DNA from: Diphasiastrum complanatum
Lineage: Eukaryota > Streptophyta > Lycopodiopsida > Lycopodiales > Lycopodiaceae
NCBI GenBank assembly: GCA_029204225.1
Contig: CM055112.1
Span: forward strand, 26,798,118-26,862,117
Length of the DNA: 64,000 nucleotides
Direction: 5' to 3'
The notes under the pieces were generated by a model that ran no database searches, was not told the DNA's origin, and saw nothing but the letters and a program-made list of their open reading frames with translations. Below, one piece after another: positions 46,701 to 58,700 of the stretch (positions within the stretch are counted from its first letter, which is position 1; every line of letters starts with the position of its first letter). Made by a program: the position numbers and the translations under genes.

Positions 46701-49700
46701 TCCCACGACTTTTGAAGACATACCGGTCAGATGTATACAAATATTTACATGTAGAAACTGTATGCATGCTATGTGCACCCTATTCTTGAACTTCTGCAGA
46801 AGTAGCAGACTACTATGAATACATTCCCTTCCAAGCCCATATCTTTCATTATAATATGAATCAATATATATTTCAACTGAGTGAAGATTGAAGGAAATCC
46901 TTGTAATAGGCATGCCCCTCCACTTGATCCTTGACCTCCTACTCATCTAGTTCCTTCACGGATACTGATTCCTCTAGATATCTTGGAAATGTAGGCATTC
47001 TTCTCTCTACACTCTCATACGTCTCGGTGAAGAATAAAACATCTCAATTGGCAACAAAATTATGTAACCCACCTGCTGCAGCTGATGAATTGATAACATT
47101 ACAGCTCCAAAAACCTATAGAGAAAGAATGGTTGCGGCCTCGGGGTGCTTTCTCTATTCCCTATGCTGATGTGACATGTCTAGAAGATTGCTTAACACTA
47201 AAATTTGTTCACCATCCCTAAATGTAACCGTATCCTTAGTCTCTTGAAAGCTTGTGCCCCTTTCATCAATCTATATGTATCTTAAATCATTTCCCTAAAG
47301 ATCTGTGGACCCTGTAGCTGTGTGAGCTGTGACAAAGCTGTACGCCTGCTCCCTTGTGAATCAGATCTAGTAGCTGATATAGCGACATTGTGTTTTGATC
47401 TCCATGCTTTCCCCATACCAGGAGAAGTAAAATCCAAGGTGGTATCTTGAAAGTTTTCAGCTTCTAGTTGTTGTGTGAGTTGTAGTTAAAGTTTTAACCA
47501 AATGTTGAGGGCCTTGCTCTCACCCTTAATAGTGTAGCCAAACAACTGCGCTAGTGTGTTTCTGTCCTTGATTCCCTGACTAAAAATGAAAATTTCTGAT
47601 GCTTGTGATTTGTTTGCTCTGAAGATCCCAGAGTCTTGCCAGGGTGTCTTCCCATGGTGGTTTTTAGTATTTACATAGTTCAGCCTCCACTCAAACTTTG
47701 GTAAGCTCCTCTCAAATGGTTACTAGTTCAAGGGTTAAAACTTCTCTTGCTGTGTGGATCTTATCATGGGTAAAGGATTGACTTTATTTTTGGAACTTCT
47801 CTATGAGCTCCTCAAGCTTGAAGTTGGATTGCATTGTTCTCCTTCTTCAGCCACTAATGTGGATGGGTATTGATAGAGCTAAGTGATGGTGTGGGTCAAG
47901 GGGAGAGATTTAATGTCCTTTAGGTACCTTAAACTATACACGAGAGTATTCTAAAGTCTATTTCACGATATCTCTATCTAACTAAATGAAGGCTGAATGA
48001 TCTACTTAGATGTCATTTGGTTCATCAATCAAAATGTTAGCTGTAAAGGATGATGTGGAGCGCTGTTGTGTGTGTGTGTGCATACATGCTGGATGTCTCA
48101 TACCAGGGCGATTATGTTTTGAAGCTCATCGGGTAGTGGAGACTATAATGAACCGTCATCATCTGCAAGCCATACAAGACATTTGTGTGTGGCCATAGCC
48201 ATGTGGTCCTCAGAACCTAAGTCTGGATATGTGACAACACAATGCCACCCATGAGTATGACACTACAAATAGTCTTTTGTCAAAGGTGAAACATCCCATC
48301 TGAGTAGCGACCTAATGTGACCTTATGACAAGCAGTTAGAGATCCATGCTAAGATTGACCATTGCAAATCTAGTCATTAGTACCAAGAAAAAGTTGGTCA
48401 AGATGAGAAGAGCTAGTCGATGAGTGGAAAAATGTTCAAGTTGACTATTGCACTAGATAGGGCATAGGGGTGATCGTTGATGGATCTATGAGAGTTACAA
48501 CTGGTTAGGAACTTGGAGAGTTAATTGAAACTTGATCAACGAGGGCTAATCCATCGAATAAACGATTCGTGAAAAAATTCAGATCAAGTACATTAACGAG
48601 CTTGATCAAATGGCATTAGAAGGTAAGCAAAAGAAACGGAGGTCTCGGAAAAAGGCTAAGAAGGTGAATCTTTGTTTTATTTGCAATGAACCTGGACATG
48701 TTATGAAATTCTGCTCGGAGCGAAAGAAACCCGTAGCTCAAGTGATTGAGATGCCAGGTAATGGAAATCTAAAGTTGGAAAATGACCTGATTGATTGTGA
48801 GTGTGAATGCTCTGCTTCTCTTTTGCCAAATGATTTATTTCGTTTGAAAGGCAAGTGAAAGATCAAGAAGTCAATATCTTAGTGGACAATGGTTCCATCT
48901 CATAATTTCATTAATTGTCGTTTTGTGCAGAAATGAGGCCTAGAAATTGAAGCAAACAACTATAGATATAAAGCATAGATGCAGCCCATGTTCCAGAATG
49001 TTCTGAATCACGATCTGGAATGCAATTTTGCGCTAGGCTTTCCCGGAATGCAATTTTTTGTTTTTTGCTTTTTCTTTTGGTGCCAATATGGATATCGGAT
49101 TATAGGTGTTTCCAAGAGCAATTCACTTAGCTAGTTTACCAGGGACTCACATGTCAGACTCTAAATAGACAAAAGGTATAATGGAAATATTCATCGTACA
49201 CTTTGAACATCATGCAATGCTAAATGATTAGACAAGTAATTGATATTAGAGCTTCACAACATAAAGCCACTAGTAAGGATATATCGAGATACTAGGATAC
49301 TACCCAAACTTTCTTATATACAATAGATACATAAGTAACTTCTTTAGCTGTTTTTTGTCAAAAGCCTCGATATGGGTAGGTACTAGGCAGGAGGGGGAAA
49401 GTGATGTTAGCACTTTCATTTGTAACTTAGTTCTAGCAAATTATTCTGCACATATGTGCCCACAGTTATGGACTCGGCTTATTACATTCGCCACGTCCAT
49501 TTACATTTACTTTACTGTATGCATAAGCAGGCCTTGGCCCCTTCTTTATTCATTATTGACACTTAGACTTTATGGTTAGCCTTGGGCCTTATTATTCATT
49601 ATTTGGACATTTGGACATATTACTGGAGAGTGGGGGCCTTCTTGGAGGGTTCACTATTATCCCTCCCAGTTGGGCCCTTCCTTTAGGCTATAAATAGGGA

Positions 49701-52700
49701 ATCTGTGTCATTTGTTATTCAACTGATGATATTGATCTCTCTCTTTAGTCTCCTTAATCTCTCTCTTTCTTGCTTTCTAGGGTTAAGTCTTGCTTATGTG
49801 ATGCTTTCATAGCTTAGCTCTAGATCAATTGTGGGTTCATTCGTAACTTGGTATCAGAGCACTTTCCTGATTGCTGAATTTCAAATCTGATTTTTTGATT
49901 GGGCGCCCATTTTCCTTGCTGATTTTTTTTTTCTCTCTTTGCTGAGGGCTTTCATCTCTTTGCTTCAGCAACATTCAACACAGTTTGGAGGAGGACTAGC
50001 TCTCATTAGAGCATTTTTCTTGGCGGAACTTTAGCGGATAGTTAGCAGAAGTACTTCCGCTAAATTTGGCGGCCAGAAAAACAATTTTTTTTTTTGGCAG
50101 ATTAATTCCGGCGCGGAAGTCCAGCTTGTTTGCAAGTTGTCCAGCGCCCAATTCCCTCATCTCTTCGTCCGTTTCTCCTTCCATTTTCAGCCCTCTCCAT
50201 TTTCTTCACTTTTGTTTGTAGGCTGTCCAGCCCCTTCATACTTGTCACTTTCGTCCATTTTTGTCTCCGTTTGCAGCCATTTTTCACACCTTGTTTGCAG
50301 GCTGTCCAGTGCCCATCCCCCTCCAATTTTTACTTCGTTCCGCCTCCGTTTGCTACCCCAAATCCACATTTGCTGCAGGCTGTACAACGCCCATCTCCAC
50401 CCTCATACTTGCTGTTTTTTTCAGCCTACTTGAAGCATTTTCTTGGTGGCTGTCCAAGAAAAAATACTGAGATTTTTGGCGATTTGACATTCAAGAGAGT
50501 AATTGTATAATTGTTGAAATAAAAAAACATGCATTCACTTGTATTTAGTTTTGAAACTTTATTGGTATATTTGTGGAAATAAGACAATTTTTGAGAAAAG
50601 AAGCATCAAATTATCGTGTTAAATATCTATAAAGCCAAGTAATGAGCATTTTCAAGGTTTATTTAAAAGTAGACTTAACTTGCATTTCTACATGGCAAGG
50701 GATTAGGTATATAAGAAAAAGTAGGGGGAGGAAATTGACAACAAGGCAGTTAGGCCACCAAACTAACTTGTCCATTAGATAGTAGTGTAGTTTTCAATGG
50801 GATTGAGACTTGTATTTGCTTGTCCCTCTGTTGTGTGGCTTTGTAGATGGACATACCAATATATTGTTGCTATTCAAGGTTAAGACCTTGCCATGTCTTA
50901 TCTTTCTCAAAATGTGCAAAAGTGTCACTCTCTTGTAGTTTGACTCCATTACATGGTGATTTAGATTATGATGATGTAACTATTTCCGCCTACTAAAAAT
51001 TCTGCCCTTTCATTGATCTTTCTTGATGAAGTAGTCTTTCTGTGTAGCTATTTGACGACATGCAAATACGAGGTATAAAGCCTTCAGAAGGTGTCTATTG
51101 TGCTTTGGTTAATGCTATTATAAAAAGTGGCAACCTTGAGCAAGCTGTAAAGGTAAGATTTTGCCAGCTTTCTTGTGTCATAATGTGTGCAATTTTTTTG
51201 ATGTTTTTCTATAAATGCAAGTACACCGTTAAATTTTGTTTTCCTTTGAAAGCTTAATATTGATTAGCTATTTTAGAATACGTTAAGTTCCAAGCACAAT
51301 ATGCCTTTTTCTTTCACATGCTTTTTACCAATTGCAAGTTAAGTTGTGTGTGCATTTCTTTTGAAGTATATATATTTACTATCATATGACCTGTTTTTGT
51401 TAGAAGATTTTATGCTCATTGTTGATTGTGATAGCCCCTAAAAAAAAACTTGATGTGATTCATTAATATGAAGAAAAAATACAAGATTTTTCTTTTTATT
51501 TCATTTTTTTGCCTTTTCCTTGAATGACAATCATAGCTTTTGTGAGTGCAGCAAGCTCTAGCTAAATGAAAAATCCCAGAATTATGCAATTTGCAAATAA
51601 GGGTCTAATGCTTCTTTTAAAGACTTCACATGCAACATTTTCTCTAGTTAGCGTGTCTAGAGTTCTTGAATTGAGATTGGGTGACCACCAATTTTCCAAC
51701 TTAGTTTGGTTGCCAGCACTTGCTTTTGTGTGGTTGCATGTTTGCATATCTCGAATAGCCATAAGACCAGTAGGTCCTAGTTATGGACAATTAAGTAGTG
51801 CACTTGTTAATGGTTTATTGTACATGGGGCCTCATTAATATATAGGTCACCAAATTTTTGGTTGATTTAAAAAAATCTGAAACAAAGCCTTTGAATTGGT
51901 ATTCGCCCATGCCTGGGCAAAGTATCAAACATGGGAGGGCAAGCCCAATCCAAGCACTCTAAGCCACCACCCTGGTCCACACCAGACGTGGGCTGATCAA
52001 AGTATCGTCCAAAAATCTAGCAAGGGAGGGAGGTAGAAGAAACCCATCCTATAGGAGTTATTTTGTATGATATTGCTTAGGGGCACAATAGGCTATTTGG
52101 TTGTGGCTAGTGGATAGATTGCATGTATCTGATATCACGATTTTAAGATTATGTTTGTTTTTTTAAATCTTGTATAATATCGCTTACAAAGATGCACGTT
52201 CCGTTCCGGATCGTGATTCAGGAACATGATCCGGGAATTGCCGTTAGGGTTTCCCAGATCGCAAATTTTTTTTGTTTGTTTTTTAAAGTTGTCAATATGG
52301 GTATCATGTGAAAGGATATCCCAAAAGCAACTATTATGCAGTTCTTTTGCTTGGTTTCAGATGGCTGCATTCATCAAAAATTGGACATCACAGATCTGCA
52401 AATATTTTCTTTTGCATTCACAGATCTGCATTCACAGGCTACATTCATCAGAAATCTGGACATTAGTAGATCTGCAAACCATTGGCATAACAAATATAGC
52501 AAAAGCAGCGAATCTGGACATCAGAAAAAAATTTGCAACTTTTTTTGCGATCCGGATCATTTTTGTGGCGGATCTCTGAGATTCGCTTTGGTGGGTGACA
52601 CACTCTCTGGCTGTGGGCCAATGGGCTAGGTCAGACGTACTTGATATCACAAATATTTTTTTTAAGATTTTGAAACTCGGTATGATATCGCTTAGGTGTG

Positions 52701-55700
52701 CAACATGCTATTTGGCTGTGGGCAAATGGGCTTGGGCACATGTAGTCAATATCACAATTGTTCGTATGATTTTGCGTATCTGTGCGTCAGGTGAGTTTCT
52801 CAAATACTCAGATATAATAGTGAAGTGCTTGTAGCCAATCGTTGAAAGAAAACCAGGGACACCAAAACGGAAGTACAAAATGAATTTGATCAATGTTGCA
52901 AAATGGATCTTGGCTTACATTGGAGAAGAGTGCTTGTTGAAAAATAGATCACTTAAAAAGAAAATCCAGCCACAAAAGAATGAGCCCAAGAAAAAGCTCT
53001 GATACGAAGTTATGAACTGAATCACGGATTTTAGCATCAATGAAGCATAAATTGACAATACATGAAGCGATCTATCAATCTCCCACGTAGAATGGCAAAT
53101 AGCTTTGTAATGGCTAAACATCTACAAGCAATAACAAATGCAAGAGTTTTCTCACACAGAGCCCAAGCAAATATTTTATAAGCTAAAAAATAATGTACAT
53201 AGGGCCTGTTTATACCCAACAAAACAAATTGAAGCTTTAAGAGGACTCCCACTCTAGGACCAAAAATAATAATAGTTGGGCCTTTGGCTAGTTCCAAAAT
53301 AGATGCATAAAAAAGGCCTTCAGGCCTAAAAATGAATAAAAAAGGCTCAGGGCCAACAAATAAATGTAGACCTCGTAAATGAATATAAGCCCTGCTTTAA
53401 ATAAATATGAGCCTTGTGGTACATGTCGTCTATGGACCCAATAGTCCATAATTATAGTTGACTAGGTCTTGCTGGTTAGGGCCAGGGAACCAAATAAAAC
53501 TGAGCAAATTTATCTGAATGCCAAGTCATTATTGATGAGACAACATGACCTTATCCGATTGCTAAATTCAGGTCCAGGGCACTGTTGGGAAGATTAAGTT
53601 CCTAAGCTAAAGAACCAATTTTCTTCATAATTCAAAATGGCCCACAATATCTCTGTCATGGTCTATCCACAAATAACAAAAACCAAAGAAATGAAGATGC
53701 AATGATTGATTTAGGTACCATAAGTGGCCTATAACTTTCATGTATAATAACTCCTAGCTTATCCAATTGTTATGGCATCTATTTGTTTGTAGTATGACAT
53801 CTATAATGCTGCAAATCCATAGAAAATATGGAGCGAGAATACACATGCCCCAAGTGATTCGCAAGGACCAAAATGTTTGGCAATATGAATAACACATGTC
53901 ATCAATGCATCCCAAGTGAGTGGGATAGGCTAAGAGTGCCAAGTAGTAGTAACATAAGCATGTGGATATGTGGATGAAGAGAAGTCCCAAGCAATCCATA
54001 AGGCCCATGAATGTGAACCATACACAAGAAATGGCTCCAATGCATCCCATAAGAGACATTTAAAGCTAACAGGAACTAGCTCCACAAGCAGAGAAAACGT
54101 AGCAACACCACATATAACATCACAACCCCCTAGAGCATATGAATTTGGGCTACTCTGATAGGAAGTAGCATAATGAATGAGGCATTGCTGCAGATGTGAC
54201 AAATTAATGAAATGTAGACTAGTCACCATACTACATAGGAAGATGAGTCTTTGGTAGAACCATAGGAATAAGAGGACTGGCACATACCTCTACCAGGTCC
54301 ATAAGAGGGGTATGTCCCAGTGGATGTAAAGCAGCTATTGGATTGTGACATGGTACCTTGCGCACAAGATATGGTTGAGCATGTGCCTGAACATGTTGGT
54401 CTTGAGGCCCATCTAGATGGTTGACAACTATAGTAAGTATGTGAGATGAAGATTGAAGGAATGATGAATCCAAGCATATCTGATTTGGAGCTATAGAACT
54501 GATGGAAGAAGCATGATGCCCTAAGAATGGCCCCAAGCAATAATAGCTTTGGTAATAACCAATCTATAATTGAGGCATAGTAGGTGCCTTAACTTCTAAG
54601 AGGGAAAGTGCTTGCATGGATTCCTTAGAGCGAGCAGCTGCCTCGAGATGCATGTAAATCACAAACCTTTTTGTCGTTGGTCATTTTAATATTTTTATCA
54701 AACCCTACAGTTTACAAATCTCCCATGCAACAAATTCATCTCCCTTGCACGAGTTTGTAGATGGGTATGTTTAACGAAATGCTTAATAATGCTGAAGATC
54801 TTCTCTTTGAAAAGGTAATAGACAATTTGCAGTCACTAGAATAGTCTTCAGCGTTTTGTTTCTGCACACACTGACAGGCAATTTTGGATGTAGTAGCATT
54901 TTTTGTTCGCTACGTAGTCGCACAACATTGCTTAACTTTTGCTTAGATCCTTTCTTCACCTCCACAGGCTCATTTGTACTAGATGACTAGATATGTCTGC
55001 CACTGTCAAGTCTTTCAGATCTTGGACAATCATGTTCTCTCTGATTGTACTATGTTGCTGTGAGTGTGCTATTTTTCATGTTTGAACAGCCAATGGTTAT
55101 TTAAATTTCATTTCATTTCCTTGAGGTGTGCTCACAAATTTGTTTTGGTTTTGTAGAGATCAAATTGCAACTCACCATTTTAGATGCATTATGGCAGATA
55201 ATGAAGAAGGCCGAGAAGAACGGTACGAATATCGGCGTCAGCACAAAAAGTACAATATTAGCAGGTCTTGCTAACGATTGCCGTCTCCATGAGGCCTATG
55301 CCTTGCTTGAAGATATCCAAAATGGAGGGAAAATGCCTGAACCATTTGCATATGGGCACCTGCTGGTGAGTTTCATAGCCCCCACCCAGTTTGTTGCAAA
55401 CTCCTAGTAGTAAACAAGAAACTAAATATAATTATGTTATTGCTTTAGGCGACACAATTTAGTGGTAATAGATTTTGGTAACTACTTAGCAATTATCATT
55501 TGCAAAACTCGTACATCTTGATTTTTATTCAGAAAATTGAAGCTTTCTATTGATCTACATAGCTCGAAAAGCTAGAATTTGTTGATTATTTTTACTTTGA
55601 ATTGACACTCTGTGATGCGAGAGCACATCTTTATAACCCAGGCTAGTTCATTTGAACAATATTCTCTCTGTATTAAGAACAGTGGCATGCAATACAAAGC

Positions 55701-58700
55701 CTCCATTTTTGTAGTATGAAGCAGTATATTTGGCCCAGGTCAATGATTCATAAATGCGAGTAGAAATGTATTTATTTCTTACAAAAATGTCTCTAGTTTG
55801 CAATATATTCTTTGCAATGATGAATAATAGCGTGCAATCTTTCTTTCCTGTTCACATGTGTCTGTGACTTTTTCTTTGCATGCGCTTTGGACAGGCTGCT
55901 GTAGGACGTTCAGGTGATCTTGATGGAATGTTTAAGTTGTTTGAGGTTTCTAAAGTAGCGTGGCCAAAAAGAAAAGAAGAACAGGTCAAGGAGCAGCAAA
56001 ATCACTGGTGTATGTCTATTGTGGAGTCATGCATTCTGCACGGTGAGCTACGGTGGGTGATTTGAAGGCCTCTTACGTTGCTGCTTGACTGCCTGTTTGA
56101 ACACTGATTGGTTCAATTGTGCATTTTTCTGTCTAAGTAGACTTTTGGACTTTTATCCAACCTTATTATTATGATTAGAAGCACAGGTTGCAATCCCTTT
56201 GAACTTATCAGCTGAGCACTTCAACTGGTTTTTGTGTTCATTTTTTGTTCACCCTTCGTATGGAACACTAAAATCAGGAAACCTTAAAGGGAATGCTTGT
56301 GAATATGTACTCATTTGAAGTTTCCTATGATGTGATGTTTTCTAACTTTTCATTTTCATTTGTTCATCATCTGGTATATTTTCTAGAATTTTGGAAATCT
56401 TGAACCCAGTTACACCACTTAAGCTTGAGACCAGATGAGATTACGAGGGTTGCTTGCCCACTCGAATTACAGCAACTTTCTGAGTCATAGTTGTCAATGC
56501 TTTGTCCCATGTTGATATTGCTGATCGTTTTGAGCTCTTTGTCTGAGAATGATCATCGATCTGCAACTTGTCCATTTTTTCATGTTTAATCTTGTTTTTT
56601 AGTACTCTTGGTTTCCAATACTATGAGTTTAGATGTATTTGAATCCACATGAAACTTGGTATTTAGAGCACTTAAGTTTTTTTTGTGCAAGAGAATCCAG
56701 ATTTAAGCTTTTCAGAAGTGGGCACCAGACTTAGAAGCGATTCTAAGCAAGTCGACCCTAATTCCATGATTTGAAAAGAGGACATGGTCCCTAATCTTTA
56801 GCTCGTGCAGCTCATTGGAGGGCTCTTAGTATTCCGGGCTTGTCTCATATCACTGATTGTATCTTCATGTTATGGCATGCAATTACTTTTTTTCATCATC
56901 ATCATCGTACATTGCTAGTAGACTGCCACACTACAGATTTTGGACATCTTTGATTATAGCTGCCACTGTCCATCGACTGTGTGAATCCACCAATTTCTGA
57001 TATTACCATTAAGGGCATGTCGGGTACCCTAAGTTGCCCTAACCTCTAGGAGGTTCTACTAAGGGCCTTTAGATAGTATATATAGGGCTATCATTTAGTC
57101 ATTACATAGTTTATGATTTGGTATTACTTGCTCTGTTTGTGGGAAAAAAACCCTTTGCCATTGCTTGTAGGGCTTTGGTGATTCTTTATGGGTTGCTTGA
57201 TTGTGTCTATTATAGTGATTCATCATTCATAAAACATTCATAGATTGAGTCTGTAACTTGGTATCAGAGCACTTTCCTCCCTTGGTGGTGCTACTTTTTC
57301 TCCAAGCGAGTGCATTTTCAGCAGATTTTTTATAGCCTATTGCTCTGCACTCTGGGCAAATCTTCTCCACATTTGGCTGGCTGATTTCTGTAGGTATTTT
57401 TGGTTGATCTATATGCATTTTTCAGTTGCCTCTAATTTCGGGGGACCTCCATCTCTCTTTTGGCAGGCCTTCCCATTGCCATTTTAAAGCTATATTTGGC
57501 GGCAGTCAACACCATTTTCAGCGGTTGTTTTCCATTATCTTTGGGTGTAGCTTCAGCAGACAGTTATCTGAAGTTTTTCCTCTAAACTTGGTGGTAGATT
57601 TGACAAAAAACAAAATTTCAGCTATTTTTGGTGGATCTCTACGATATGTAGTGGAATTTCTAGCAGATCTCCAACGCTTCTTACAAACATTTGTTGGCAG
57701 GTCCATCACCCTATTTCTTGCTACAATTGGGAACCACTTCGCTGATTTTTTGAGACAGAATATGCACTTATCTCCAGCACCCACTTTGGAGCTGGTTACG
57801 AAGCTTTATTAGTAACATCTTCAGTGTTCTTCATCACCTATCGCTTGCTGAATTTTTTACTACAATTGGGTACCTTTCTTACTTGGTGCTCTAGTTGGTG
57901 GACATTTTGGTATCATTATCCTTACCTATCACTTGCTGGATGCTGTCACATTTGGGCAGTTGTCATGCCCTCTTTTGTGGTAATTTTTTGACACGTCCTT
58001 GCTGGATTTTAGGGGGATCTATTTGGCAGTACCATACACCTATTTTCAGCAGCTGCAATGGAGCTTCTATACCTATTTCTAGCACCTTATATGGAGCTTA
58101 TTCCTCAGAGGACTTCTAGCTTGCTGAATTTTTTTTCCTGTCACATTTGGGCAGCCTATCGTGGTCTTTGGCATTTACGTAGAGCCTACGTTAAGGTTTT
58201 GACTTGTGTCCTCTCCCTCAGGGTTTGTGCTTTTCCGCATACTTTCTATCATGGCATGTGGTTTTGCATCTGCTTCTTAGTCTGACGAGACTCCTCAGTC
58301 TTCTGTTGTGGATACTATTCATTTGTTGTTTTATTTAGATTAGTTTCATTTTGTTCTGTGATTCCGTTCTCTGTTTTTCTACGTCCAATTTTTTGCTTTT
58401 GTTTATGCTCATTTGTTCCAAATCCGTTTCTATAAAAAAGAAAATGAAAAAGGGAGTGCTCACAAAATTTTTAGTATGATTTGCGATTTTAAGTCCCTAT
58501 TCTCTATGTTTATCATAGTAATACGACTTTTGAGCGTGTCTTCGAGAGGTGGTTGACATCTCTTCAATACTACTTTGACACTTATTGCTTTAATTGTACT
58601 GATTCTACTTGGTCTAAGTGCATACCTATGTCCGTTCTCAAGCATCCTATCTTGGAGTGGCATGTCTTTTTACATTTGCTTTGCCTCCTGATGCTATCTG

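Larger units (their letters stand above)
46292..51047 (+). other. Intron 8 of the PPR gene (4.8 kb)
   Basis: Contains Ty3 gag/protease debris (48560-48960), an insert related to other intron repeats (48985-49110), an LTR with both polypurine tract and primer site (49387-49860) and its repeat-bearing leader (50100-50500). 46292-48550 shows no gene. Confidence 0.6.

Noticed and set aside
53754-54540. Minus-strand frames as a retroviral gag
   Set aside because: Only a weak primer-like site nearby; no knuckle or capsid motif could be read.
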